Source of the DNA: Saprospirales bacterium GYS_P2D
GTDB lineage: Bacteria; Bacteroidota; Bacteroidia; Chitinophagales; Saprospiraceae
DNA: 64,000 nt
NCBI GenBank assembly: GCA_009833045.1
Contig: WUUP01000004.1
Location: forward strand, 1 to 64,000
Direction: 5' to 3'
The notes beneath the pieces are model-generated. The model was given only the letters and a program-made list of their open reading frames with translations. It searched no databases and had not been told where the DNA came from. Below, in pieces: positions 24,935 through 33,683 of this stretch (positions are counted from its first letter, which is position 1; each line of letters starts with the position of its first letter). The translations under genes were made by a program, and so were the position numbers.

Positions 24935-25318
24935 ATGCGTATGACATTACCTTCTTTAGCTATTGCGTTGTTCTCTCTATTGATTTTGTCCTCTTGTGCT
25001 GATGAGTGCACATTTAGAGATTGGGAGGGCAGCTATATCGGTACTCTATACTGTGATGATTTCACGGCAGATGGAGTGATTGTCGATGTCTTTTTAGACT
25101 TTGAGGGAGCTACTGTGGTCTACATTGGCGATTACTTTAGTACGGCTTTTTATGACGACGGTTGTGATGTCGATTTTTATCAGCGGAGCAGTGTGGGTCG
25201 GGATGATTTTGAGGAAGAGTATTATCTCGAGCTACGTGGCGACGAGATCTACTGGGAGTACGAGAGCAATGAAGACGGATTTCGTACGAGCTGTGATGGC
25301 ACCTTTGTCAGATTTTAG
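24935..25318 (+). CDS. small cysteine-bearing lipoprotein
   Basis: About 128 residues from ATG 24935. Lipobox LILSSC (C21), then a short acidic domain with CTFRDWEGSYIGTLYCDDF and an end FRTSCDGTFVRF. The spaced cysteines suggest disulfides. WEGSYIGTLYC resembles the small lipocalin-like or beta-sandwich exported proteins of Bacteroidota, but the family is not certain. It stands alone. Confidence 0.6.
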   Translation: MRMTLPSLAIALFSLLILSSCADECTFRDWEGSYIGTLYCDDFTADGVIVDVFLDFEGATVVYIGDYFSTAFYDDGCDVDFYQRSSVGRDDFEEEYYLELRGDEIYWEYESNEDGFRTSCDGTFVRF

Positions 25319-25444
25319 TTTGACGGCTTAATAGATTCACGCAAAACAGATTTTTGCGTGACGCTGGGACGTAGAAGATTCTATGCCAATCGGCTGGCGA
25401 ATTTTTGCTAATTAATTGCACTCAGATATATATATCATCATCTT

Positions 25445-25468
25445 TGATAGTATCAAATGATACTATCA
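25445..25468 (+). promoter_or_regulatory. perfect palindrome abutting the fic start codon (putative operator)
   Basis: TGATAGTATCA (25445-25455), AA, TGATACTATCA (25458-25468): a perfect 11-bp inverted repeat whose last base is the A of ATG 25468. The Fic protein has a C-terminal winged-helix-like end that could bind it. Confidence 0.6.
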
Positions 25469-26430
25469 TGATGCCTCCCTATGATATTAATGGCAAAATA
25501 TTGAATCTCCTGACTGCTATATCTGAGCAGCTGGGGGCGGCTAATGCTCTTCATCTGGATAAACCATCGCCCCAATTACGCAAACGTAACAGAGTGAAAA
25601 CCATACAGGCATCGTTAGAGATTGAGGGGAATACACTGACAGAAGAGCAGATCACAGCCATAATTGAAAATAAGAGAGTCTTAGGGCCACAAAAAGATAT
25701 CCGTGAAGTACTGAATGCTATAGACGTATATGAGGAACTGCCAAACTTGAATCCAACTACGACCAAGTCATTCTTAAGGGCTCATGAAATTTTAATGAAA
25801 GGCTTGATAGATGGAGCAGGAAAGTTCAGGAATAGGTCGGTAGGTATCGTGAAAGGTGGAGAAGTAGCGCACTTAGCACCTCCCGCTGAGCATGTGCCTC
25901 ATCTGATAAAGGATTTATTTGAATATCTTAAAACGGGGCAAGATCCTATCCTTATTAGGAGTACTGTGGTGCATTATGAGATAGAGTTCATACATCCTTT
26001 TTTAGATGGAAATGGAAGAATGGGCCGTCTCTGGCAGACGCTTATATTGATACAGGAGTATCCTGTTTTTCAGTATTTACCTTTCGAGACGATCATAAAG
26101 GCGAGACAAGATGATTACTACCGTGCATTATCTCTTTCGGATAAGTCAGGCAAGTCTACCATTTTTATAGAGTTTATTTTAGAGGCGATACATGAATCAT
26201 TGTCAGATCTTTTAGATATCCAAAATCGGACTTTTACCGCTGCTGATAGGATCAGTTATTTCTTAGCTACTTTTGAGGGGGAGGAGTTTTCGAGAAAGAC
26301 ATACATGCAGGTTTTTAAAGATATATCTACTGCTACTGCCAGTCGTGATCTTAAAAATGCGGTCGATCAAAACCTTATACTAAAGAAAGGGGAAAGAAGA
26401 TTAACAAGCTATCGAATCGTAAAAAAATAG
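25468..26430 (+). CDS. fic: Fic family protein with C-terminal winged-helix region
   Basis: About 320 residues from ATG 25468. The Fic core motif HPFLDGNGRMGR (176-187) is complete, so AMP-transfer activity is possible. An N-terminal inhibitory motif, SLEIEGN (49-55; S..E53-G54), marks a class II, self-inhibited Fic enzyme. The last about 60 residues (FSRKTYMQVFKDISTATASRDLKNAVDQNLI) look like a winged-helix DNA-binding domain. The frame is open further upstream to 25405, but the palindrome and the two adjacent ATG codons favour 25468. Self-inhibition removes the need for a separate antitoxin, and none is adjacent. Targets are unknown. Confidence 0.87.
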   Translation: MMPPYDINGKILNLLTAISEQLGAANALHLDKPSPQLRKRNRVKTIQASLEIEGNTLTEEQITAIIENKRVLGPQKDIREVLNAIDVYEELPNLNPTTTKSFLRAHEILMKGLIDGAGKFRNRSVGIVKGGEVAHLAPPAEHVPHLIKDLFEYLKTGQDPILIRSTVVHYEIEFIHPFLDGNGRMGRLWQTLILIQEYPVFQYLPFETIIKARQDDYYRALSLSDKSGKSTIFIEFILEAIHESLSDLLDIQNRTFTAADRISYFLATFEGEEFSRKTYMQVFKDISTATASRDLKNAVDQNLILKKGERRLTSYRIVKK

Positions 26431-26456
26431 CCACACTCTTACAATCCATCCAAACC

Positions 26457-27200
26457 TCAATCAATCCCATATTCTCGATAGATCCTTTCTATTTCGGCCG
26501 TTTCGATTTCTACACCTGTCGAAAACAGTTGTTTGGCTTCTGTGGGATTGAGTTGATTAAATAATTCATAAGAGCCAGATATGATATCGAGTCCTATTTG
26601 AAAGGCGCTGATCTCGGCGTCATCGTAGATATTACTTTTCTTCATTCTGCCTATGAGTTGTTTTAGGAGCTCTATGATTTTTTCGACGAGCTTTTTATCC
26701 TGTATGATTTCAAATAAGGATTTGGATTCGTTGATAAAACTCATGACGTCTGACTTTGGGAGTGATGCGACTATTGTTTTGAGCTCATCTTGCGATATAG
26801 GTGCATTTAGACCTTGATGAAACGCTTCACTGGTGAGTCGATCTTCAAAGTGATTAGCCTTTCTGAAGGATCGCAAAGCCTTGATAGCTGCATTGAGTAT
26901 TTTCGGTAGATGCCTACCAAATTTGAATAATATTCGGCTGGAGTCGATGAGAATGGATAGGAGATGCTTAGGGTTTTTGATATGCCGATCCAGACTTTCA
27001 AAAGCGGCATCCAGTTGCTTTCTTTTTTCTATCGGTGGATAGATGAAATCCAAGAAAAAGTTTCGGAATAAGCTAATCCGATCATTGTCAAATGAAGCAG
27101 GTATATCATAATGCGTTGACAGATAGGCATGCTGATATCGCTGGCGGATGAGCTCTCGATAGGCTTCTATTACTGCTGATGCTACTTCATTTTTTTCCAT
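26457..27200 (-). CDS. helical protein of unknown function
   Basis: A 247-residue protein that appears all-helical and lacks a signal peptide: MEKNEVASAVIEAYRELIRQRYQHAYLSTHYDIP, then IKNPKHLLSILIDSSRILFKFGRHLPKIL and a long series of amphipathic helices. I do not recognise the family. It is convergent with fic and lies just downstream of the acyl-CoA dehydrogenase operon end in map order but is read from its own start at 27200. Its composition is like the host genes. Confidence 0.6.
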   Translation of the reverse strand: MEKNEVASAVIEAYRELIRQRYQHAYLSTHYDIPASFDNDRISLFRNFFLDFIYPPIEKRKQLDAAFESLDRHIKNPKHLLSILIDSSRILFKFGRHLPKILNAAIKALRSFRKANHFEDRLTSEAFHQGLNAPISQDELKTIVASLPKSDVMSFINESKSLFEIIQDKKLVEKIIELLKQLIGRMKKSNIYDDAEISAFQIGLDIISGSYELFNQLNPTEAKQLFSTGVEIETAEIERIYREYGID

Positions 27201-27327
27201 GTATTGAGGTCTGTTCTTATTAGCTCGCTATAGCGATTTCCGTATACATAGATGTGCAACGTCGATCGAGCACTAAGAGTTTTCTGATATGGGTGGCATG
27301 ATAGTCTATGGAGCAATCTTAAGTGCG

Positions 27328-28503
27328 CTATACAGCGGCCTGATAGCCTTGTCCATCGATGAGCATTTTGGATATGATCTCACACATGATCTCAGATGTG
27401 CCGCCTCCGATCTGTCCGAGTCGGGAGTCTCGATACAGACGAGCCAGCGGATACTCCTCCATGAATCCATAGCCGCCATACATCTGCAGGCACTGAGTCA
27501 CTACACTGTCAGCGAGCTGGGTAGCAAGGAGTTTTGCCATAGATGCTTCTTTGACGATATAGTCGCCATCACTGTAGCGTCGATAGAGCGAATAGACGAA
27601 TGTGCGATTCATCTCGATCTCTGCACTCATCTGAGCGATCCGATGTCTGAGTACTTGAAATCTATTGATCTTCCTACCAAAAGCTTCTCGCTCATTCATG
27701 TATTGGAGCGCACACTCGATAGCATAGCTGGCGGTAGCTACTCCTCCATTGGCCATAGCCAGTCGCTCTGTCACGAAATGCTGCATGATATAAAAGAAGC
27801 CATGATCCTCTGCGCCCAATAGGTTCTCTGCTGGGATGCGGACATCGTCAAAAGCGATCTCACCAGTATCAGAAGCATGCCAGCCGAGCTTCTTGAGATT
27901 AGTGGCGCTGAGTCCTGGTGTATCTCGATCCACGATGAACATGCTGATGCCCTTGGCTTTCTTGTCGGGATTAGTCTTAGCGGCCACGACGAGGAAATCA
28001 CTCAGGACGCCATTAGTGATGAAGGTCTTTGAGCCATTGAGCACCCACTCATCGCCATCTCGAACTGCTGTAGTACGGATCGCTTGGACATCCGATCCTC
28101 CGAATGGCTCCGTGATAGCCAGACAGCCTACGATTTCTCCTTTGATGCCAGGTATCAGGTACTTCTGCTTTTGTTCTTCAGAGCCTTCGGCATGTATATG
28201 GTTCATAGCCAGGATGGGATGGGCTCCGATAGAGGCGGCCAGTCCACCGCTATTCATACGAGCGATCTCCTCGTCAAATACCACTTGATACATGATATCC
28301 AGATCAGAGCCGCCGTACTTCTCAGCGAATCCCAGTCCAAAGAAGCCCATCTCTCCAAATTTTTGAAATAGCTCTCGTGGCAACTGTCCGGCCTCTTCCC
28401 ACTCATCGACATGGGGTCGCACCTCTTTCTCTAAGAATGCCCTGAAGGTCTCTCTGAATAATTCGTGCTCTTCGGTGAAGTAATAGGCTTTTATTTCGCT
28501 CAT
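27328..28503 (-). CDS. acyl-CoA dehydrogenase
   Basis: A 391-residue protein, the usual size. N-terminal helical domain, FAD-contact AITEPFGGSDVQAIRTTAVRD and the C-terminal signature LQMYGGYGFMEEYPLARLYRDSRLGQIGGGTSEIM with the catalytic Glu region. It catalyses alpha,beta-dehydrogenation of acyl-CoA, the first step of beta-oxidation, passing electrons to ETF. It is the third gene of an operon with an alpha/beta hydrolase and an acyl-CoA ligase, with ATGA-type overlap. Confidence 0.92.
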   Translation of the reverse strand: MSEIKAYYFTEEHELFRETFRAFLEKEVRPHVDEWEEAGQLPRELFQKFGEMGFFGLGFAEKYGGSDLDIMYQVVFDEEIARMNSGGLAASIGAHPILAMNHIHAEGSEEQKQKYLIPGIKGEIVGCLAITEPFGGSDVQAIRTTAVRDGDEWVLNGSKTFITNGVLSDFLVVAAKTNPDKKAKGISMFIVDRDTPGLSATNLKKLGWHASDTGEIAFDDVRIPAENLLGAEDHGFFYIMQHFVTERLAMANGGVATASYAIECALQYMNEREAFGRKINRFQVLRHRIAQMSAEIEMNRTFVYSLYRRYSDGDYIVKEASMAKLLATQLADSVVTQCLQMYGGYGFMEEYPLARLYRDSRLGQIGGGTSEIMCEIISKMLIDGQGYQAAV

Positions 28504-29552
28504 GATATTTTTTGTTTTTCAGTTACAGATACTTCGCTGAGATGCTTTAGGATAGTGGCATTGATTTCTTCAGCGAAATGTTTTGGTAGATCGTGTCCCA
28601 TTCCTTTGATATAGTGAGTTTTAGCATTCGGGATGAGTGGAGCATATTGCTCAGCATGCTGGATGAGTACCAGTGGGTCATTAGTCCCGTGGAGTACCAG
28701 CGTAGGTAGCTGCACCTCTGGTAGTGATTCGAGCCGTGAGCCAGATTTAGCGATAGCAACGCCATGATGACGAGTTGATTTTTTATTGAATCCTCCACGT
28801 TCCCTAATTTCAAAGAGTGTTCGGTGTATGATTTCTTCTCTATTTACAGAGTATGTTCCTTTGCCACGGAGCATTCGCCAGATCGTGAGCTGTGCCATGC
28901 ATTCATTTCGCTCTGACGGCAGGAGGACATATCTCCACATGATCTTGAGCAGTCCGAGGCGCATAGATAGAGGCACACCGGGTGTCGACTTATCATAAAA
29001 ATGTCCTGTCGACATTATGGAGCAGAGCGACAGACATCTATCAGGGTGCTCGATAGCCATGGTCTGTGCGATCATGCCTCCCATGCTCGCTCCTATGATA
29101 TGGGCCTGTCGCACTCGGCAGGCGTCGAGGGCTGCTATCCCATCAGCTGTCATATCGCTGAGACTGTAGTATTGGCCAGGGCCCCAGTCATCTATCCAGT
29201 CAGAGAGTCCTACATCCCGATTATCATATCTGATGATGTCATATCCTGAGTCGAGGAGATGGGTGATCAGGTATTTGGGCCAGTTGAGCATACTATGTCC
29301 TAAGCCATTGATGAGGAGTATAGTTTCGCCTCGAGCGATAGTCGGAGCGGCCTTGATATGCTCATAGTAGATGTGGATACCATCGTGTATGGCTCGACCG
29401 GTCTCTCCGCCATAAAGCTGAGAAGGGACGGGCTGTGCCATGAGTCGTTTGATCAGTCGCTGGTCTGCGGCACTGATCGGAGGACCATAAAAAAATACAA
29501 AGCCTATCAATATAGCGACGATAAATATCAGTATATATATCAGTATGATCAT
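28500..29552 (-). CDS. alpha/beta hydrolase (membrane-anchored)
   Basis: A 350-residue protein. N-terminal membrane helix (MIILIYILIFIVAILIGFVFF), then an alpha/beta hydrolase fold: oxyanion LLINGLGHSMLNW, nucleophile elbow IIGASMGGMIAQ, Asp region LVLHGTNDPLV, His in IKGMGHDLP. It probably cleaves an ester or lactone and feeds fatty acid to the ligase encoded upstream. It overlaps both neighbours by four bases, so the three are one operon. Confidence 0.88.
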   Translation of the reverse strand: MIILIYILIFIVAILIGFVFFYGPPISAADQRLIKRLMAQPVPSQLYGGETGRAIHDGIHIYYEHIKAAPTIARGETILLINGLGHSMLNWPKYLITHLLDSGYDIIRYDNRDVGLSDWIDDWGPGQYYSLSDMTADGIAALDACRVRQAHIIGASMGGMIAQTMAIEHPDRCLSLCSIMSTGHFYDKSTPGVPLSMRLGLLKIMWRYVLLPSERNECMAQLTIWRMLRGKGTYSVNREEIIHRTLFEIRERGGFNKKSTRHHGVAIAKSGSRLESLPEVQLPTLVLHGTNDPLVLIQHAEQYAPLIPNAKTHYIKGMGHDLPKHFAEEINATILKHLSEVSVTEKQKIS

Positions 29553-31225
29553 GCACTTATTGTTTCATGAAAGATTACTACACCGGGAGCATGATGCCAG
29601 TGCTCATAGCGCTCCCGATAGCGCTGGTCGATGACATTTCGCTTGACCTTGAGAGTAGGGGTTAGCAGACCATTGTCTACTGACCAGGGTTCATCCATAC
29701 AGACTATGGTTGATATTTTCTGGTAGTTAGGCAGCTCGCTATTGATACTCTCGAGCATCGTCTCGAGGCTATGGGCGAGGTCTGTTTTATTCTTAGTCAC
29801 CCCCATCTCAGAGAGTACGACGAGGGCTATAGGCTGAGGGCAGCCGATACCTGCGATGCAGATCTGTTCGATATCACTATTCAGTGCAAAGTGCCATTCG
29901 AGTGGAGCAGGTATGATGAATTTTCCTTTCGCTGTCTTGAAAGTATCCTTGATCCGTCCCGTGATGAATAAGTAGCCATCCTCATCGATATATCCTTGAT
30001 CGCCAGTGTGTAGCCAGCCATCACGGATGGTCTCAGCAGTTTTTTCAGGATCCTTGTAGTAGCCAGCCATGACATAAGGGGCTCGCATGAGTATTTCCTT
30101 GGTATCTGGATCGATCTTGATTTCTGCATTTGTCTGTGGGATGCCTACCGATCCTGGTTTATTGACCTCGGGTTTGATGGTGGTACAGATGGCACAGTTT
30201 TCTGTCATGCCATAGCCTTCGGAGATCGGTATGCCCAACTTGAGATACCACTCCTTGGTGCTCTGAGAGATCGGAGCTGCACCAGACATATTGACACGAG
30301 ATCGGTCGAGACCAAGGCTGGATTTGATTTGTTGCTTGACGATCGGCGCCATCTGCTCATTGGCCAGTGCAGCATCGAGCTGCTCTTGTGGCATCTTGCT
30401 CAGGACTGCCATCTGGAACTTGGTCCATATCCTCGGCACAGCGAAAAATACAGTCGGTCGTGTATCTTTTAGATTAGCATTAAATGTCTCTAGCGACTCC
30501 ACGAATGAGATGGTGCCGCCATAGGTCAGTGCATTAGTCTCTACGATGACTCGCTCTGCGATATGATTGAGCGGGAGATAGGAGAAAAATTGATTGTCTC
30601 CATCAAAATCGATTTGAAGCGAATTGTTTTGTTGAGCGACTTGCTTCGTGCTATTGATGATCGAGTAAGGGAGGACCACTCCTTTCGGGGTGCCGGTAGT
30701 CCCAGAGGTGAATACTATAGTCCAGATGTCTTCGAGTGCCGGATGATAGACCCCAGTGAATGGGCTATGTGTCGCCAGTATGTCATGCCACTCTACACCT
30801 CTATCGACTTGGCTGCAGCCCTCATAGTGAGGGAATGCTATGATCGGCATATCTTCTGGTATACCTCGCTGCATATCTTCCCACGATTCCACCTTGCCGA
30901 CGAATATGGCATCTACATCACCGAGCTCAATGACCTGGCCGAGCTGCTCACCTGTCAGGGTCGGGTAGAATGGTACCGAGATATAGCCAGCCATCATAAT
31001 GGCCATATCGGCTATGATCCACTCTCGGCAGTTTTTGGAGATGATACTGATATGACTTTTCTCTCGCAGGCCCAGTGACTTGAGATAGCTACACATACGA
31101 CGGGCTTGATCCATGGTCTGTGACCAAGTATATGTCTCCCAAGTAGGGCCGAATGGTTGTCTCAAGAATATTGAATCGGGAGTCTCCTGCTCCCATTTGT
31201 AAAAGGGTATTTCGTAGATAGACAT
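29549..31225 (-). CDS. AMP-dependent long-chain acyl-CoA synthetase
   Basis: A 558-residue adenylate-forming enzyme. P-loop-like TIVFTSGTTGTPKGVV, LPLNHIAERV, SEGYGMTENCAIC and the C-terminal HTGDQGYIDEDGYLFITGRIKD and KGKFIIPAP region place it with long-chain fatty acid CoA ligases (FadD15/FAA type). It activates free fatty acids with ATP and CoA. It is the first gene of the operon, and the start at 31225 has no competing upstream ATG. Upstream of it, 31226-31461 holds promoters for both directions. Confidence 0.9.
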   Translation of the reverse strand: MSIYEIPFYKWEQETPDSIFLRQPFGPTWETYTWSQTMDQARRMCSYLKSLGLREKSHISIISKNCREWIIADMAIMMAGYISVPFYPTLTGEQLGQVIELGDVDAIFVGKVESWEDMQRGIPEDMPIIAFPHYEGCSQVDRGVEWHDILATHSPFTGVYHPALEDIWTIVFTSGTTGTPKGVVLPYSIINSTKQVAQQNNSLQIDFDGDNQFFSYLPLNHIAERVIVETNALTYGGTISFVESLETFNANLKDTRPTVFFAVPRIWTKFQMAVLSKMPQEQLDAALANEQMAPIVKQQIKSSLGLDRSRVNMSGAAPISQSTKEWYLKLGIPISEGYGMTENCAICTTIKPEVNKPGSVGIPQTNAEIKIDPDTKEILMRAPYVMAGYYKDPEKTAETIRDGWLHTGDQGYIDEDGYLFITGRIKDTFKTAKGKFIIPAPLEWHFALNSDIEQICIAGIGCPQPIALVVLSEMGVTKNKTDLAHSLETMLESINSELPNYQKISTIVCMDEPWSVDNGLLTPTLKVKRNVIDQRYRERYEHWHHAPGVVIFHETISA

Positions 31226-31404
31226 ACGACGGGTCTTTGCTTAATAGATATGATAGCTAACTCATTAGTTAATGTACAGAGTCCTACTCAGTGTAGGAAG
31301 TGACATAATTGGCGATTATTTTATTATGTGCCTTTACGGCAAAATTTAGTTTTGGCCTTGGATGTGATGGAGTGCTCATATTCTGAGTTAGGGCTTTATT
31401 TTTG

Positions 31405-31448
31405 CTCTATACTTGTAGAGTAATAAATTTTATTCTATGTTTGTAGAG
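31405..31448 (+). promoter_or_regulatory. two dyad operators for a BlaI-type repressor
   Basis: CTCTATACTTGTAGAG (31405-31420) and TTCTATGTTTGTAGAG (31433-31448) are 16-bp imperfect palindromes, 28 bases apart, directly before the blaI-like start at 31462. BlaI/MecI repressors bind such dyads (with TACA/TGTA cores) as dimers, so autoregulation is likely. Confidence 0.68.
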
Positions 31449-31461
31449 TAAATTGTGAGAT

Positions 31462-31830
31462 ATGACATCATTATCAAAATCCGAAGAGCAATTAATGCTA
31501 TACATCTGGGAACTTGGGAGGGCCTACACTCGAGATATCATAGAGCTATATGATGAGCCCAAGCCCGCAGTGACGACTATTGCAACACTACTAAAGAGGA
31601 TTAAGTCCAAAGGATTCATCGACTATAGGCAGGTCGGCAAAGCTCGAGAGTACTTCCCCCTCATCAAAAAAGAGGATTATTGTAAGAATCACTTCAAAGG
31701 GATGGTGTCCAGCTTCTTTCAAGATTCTAATCTTCAGTTGGCTTCTTTTTTCACTCGCACTTCAGACCTCACTAAAGATGAGCTCGAAGAACTACGTGCT
31801 ATGATCGATCAAGAAATCAAAAAGAAATAG
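31462..31830 (+). CDS. BlaI/MecI/CopY-family transcriptional repressor
   Basis: A 122-residue winged-helix protein: SKSEEQLMLYIWELGRAYTRDIIEL, KPAVTTIATLLKRIKSKGFIDY and AREYFPLIKKEDY are the typical BlaI features, with a C-terminal dimerisation helix. It should repress its own operon through the two dyads upstream and be removed by proteolysis when the membrane partner (31833) is triggered. In Bacteroidota these pairs regulate many envelope functions; no beta-lactamase is present here. Confidence 0.9.
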   Translation: MTSLSKSEEQLMLYIWELGRAYTRDIIELYDEPKPAVTTIATLLKRIKSKGFIDYRQVGKAREYFPLIKKEDYCKNHFKGMVSSFFQDSNLQLASFFTRTSDLTKDELEELRAMIDQEIKKK

Positions 31831-31832
31831 AT

Positions 31833-33365
31833 ATGATCATCTATCTCCTTAAGTCGAGCCTGATCATGGCCTTATTGCTCGGAGGGTATCATTGCTTTTT
31901 GGAGCGAGAGAAGATACTTCGGTTTAATCGATTTTATCTCTTGATCGGCCTGCTGATCGCTCATGTCGTGCCACTGATTCAGATGCCATATGGGCTGATA
32001 GGATCAGGATATCGTTCGACTCCTGTCGGATCTACAAGTGCTGCGAGTTTTACTATTTCGACCGATGGAGCAGCAGTAGAAGCATCTGCAGTAGACTGGG
32101 CTGAAATAGTTACATATGGATATTTTATAATATCTATTGTATTGATAATCAAATTTATAATAGGTATTAATAGCTTTTACATAAAGCGAAAGAATAATCG
32201 GATCACCCGATATGAAGAACTGCCGCTCGTGCTCATGGAGCAGGAGGAGTCGCCTCATTCTTTTTGGCGACATATCTATGCTAATGAACGAGACTATACA
32301 GCTGGAGCTATAGATCCATCTGTATTACTCCACGAAGCGACACATGTACGTCAGCTCCACTCTCTGGATATCCTACTGATCAATGCGCTACAGTCAGTGG
32401 GATGGATCAATCCGCTCTATCATCTGTATCTGCGTGCTATACAGCTGAATCATGAGTACTTGGCCGACGAGAGTGTCACTCGACACAGCACCGATGTCAG
32501 AGACTACCAGCGAGTACTACTGGGACATCTCGAGCGCATCAGCGAGATTAAACTCGCCAGTAATCTCAATTTTTTAATCACTAAAAAACGACTGCAAATG
32601 ATGACTAAGACAACATCAGCGCATAAAGCCATGACACTCCGCATAGGAGGTGTGGTGATATTATCAGCCATGCTGTTCCTATTTGGACGAGCAGAGGCGA
32701 CACAGGTTTTACCTGACGATCATGCTACGGCTGCTATTGAGCAGACAGATATGGATCAGCTATCAAAGGATGAGTATTTTAAAAATGCTACGATCATCTG
32801 GGTGGGAGAGGATGGCACTGAGTCCACCAAAGCCTACAAAGATCTATCAGCTGCGGAGCGAGCGATGCTCCCACCGCCACCACCTGCTCCGCCAGTGCCA
32901 CCGGGAGCAGACCCGTCCGCTCATCATAAGATCGAGCCATTAGCTAAGGGAACTAAGGTCTACTACAATGCTGGAGATCACAGAGTGATACATGGCGTAT
33001 CGCTGACAGCCGGCTCCATCAATATCGTGCCTCCGGGCGGTGTACTACGGGGAGATGGAGTACCACCTCCGCCGCCACCTGAACCTCCCGCACCACCAGC
33101 TCCTCCTAAAGTAAGTGCTCCGGGTCCACCGCCGCCGCCACCTGCTCCACCTGCAGCTACAAGTATGGGTGCTGTCCCACCACCGCCTCCACCTCCACCC
33201 AGTCCTGAAGAGATGATGGAGACTATTGATCCAGATGCGTCAACTTTTTATATCGATGGAAAGAAAGTCAGCTATGAAGAAGCGAAGGAGGCTGTCCGTG
33301 GAGGTGTGAAAACTATAGATGTCACAGGTAGAGGTGTCAGGAAAACGATCAAAATAAATACATAG
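31833..33365 (+). CDS. M56 (BlaR1-type) membrane metallopeptidase with proline-rich tail
   Basis: A 510-residue protein. N-terminal helices (YLLKSSLIMALLLGGYHCF; FYLLIGLLIAHVVPLIQMP), a third near 95-110, then the zinc site HEATH (167-171) with NHEYLADESV as third ligand, as in M56 peptidases. A further helix near 275 is followed by an extracytoplasmic tail with three proline stretches (PPPPPAPPVPP; PPPPPPEPPAPPAPP; PPPPPPPPSPEEMM) and a short terminal domain (STFYIDGKKVSYEEAKEAV). A penicillin-binding sensor domain is missing and the tail replaces it. It follows the repressor after two bases. Confidence 0.85.
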   Translation: MIIYLLKSSLIMALLLGGYHCFLEREKILRFNRFYLLIGLLIAHVVPLIQMPYGLIGSGYRSTPVGSTSAASFTISTDGAAVEASAVDWAEIVTYGYFIISIVLIIKFIIGINSFYIKRKNNRITRYEELPLVLMEQEESPHSFWRHIYANERDYTAGAIDPSVLLHEATHVRQLHSLDILLINALQSVGWINPLYHLYLRAIQLNHEYLADESVTRHSTDVRDYQRVLLGHLERISEIKLASNLNFLITKKRLQMMTKTTSAHKAMTLRIGGVVILSAMLFLFGRAEATQVLPDDHATAAIEQTDMDQLSKDEYFKNATIIWVGEDGTESTKAYKDLSAAERAMLPPPPPAPPVPPGADPSAHHKIEPLAKGTKVYYNAGDHRVIHGVSLTAGSINIVPPGGVLRGDGVPPPPPPEPPAPPAPPKVSAPGPPPPPPAPPAATSMGAVPPPPPPPPSPEEMMETIDPDASTFYIDGKKVSYEEAKEAVRGGVKTIDVTGRGVRKTIKINT

Positions 33366-33380
33366 ATTATTATATTCTCA

Positions 33381-33410
33381 GTCTTACCAAATCGACAGAT
33401 TTGGTAAGAC
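33381..33410 (+). terminator. strong hairpin ending the blaI-M56 operon
   Basis: GTCTTACCAAATC / GATTTGGTAAGAC, a perfect 13-bp stem with a GACA loop. No T-run follows; the satellite array begins at the next base. Confidence 0.65.
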
Positions 33411-33683
33411 TACTCACTACTCACTACACACTACTCACTACACACTACACACTACTCACTACACACTACACACTACTCACTACTCACTACTCACTACTCA
33501 CTACTCACTACACACTACTCACTACTCACTACACACTACTCACTACTCACTACACACTACACACTACTCACTACACACTACTCACTACACACTACACACT
33601 ACACACTACTCACTACACACTACTCACTACACACTACTCACTACACACTACACACTACTCACTACACACTACACACTACTCAC
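33411..33683 (+). repeat. heptanucleotide satellite, 39 units of TAC(T/A)CAC
   Basis: 273 bases made of exactly 39 uninterrupted 7-mers, each TACTCAC or TACACAC. Only the fourth base varies. The array ends in TACTCTA. The open frame through it is just the 7-mer read three ways. On the other strand the unit is TAGTGAG-type, the same heptad as in the dispersed GAGTAGTGAGTATCGAG phrases at 15, 17 and 42 kb. Confidence 0.95.

Noticed and set aside
27289-27822. 177-residue open frame antisense to acyl-CoA dehydrogenase
   Set aside because: It overlaps the conserved C-terminal half of the dehydrogenase and has no recognisable features.
30563-31078. 171-residue open frame antisense to the acyl-CoA synthetase
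   Set aside because: It is a shadow of a well-supported gene and has no own signal or motif.
33411-33683. Possible CRISPR array
   Set aside because: Units are 7 bases with no spacers, and no cas genes are present.
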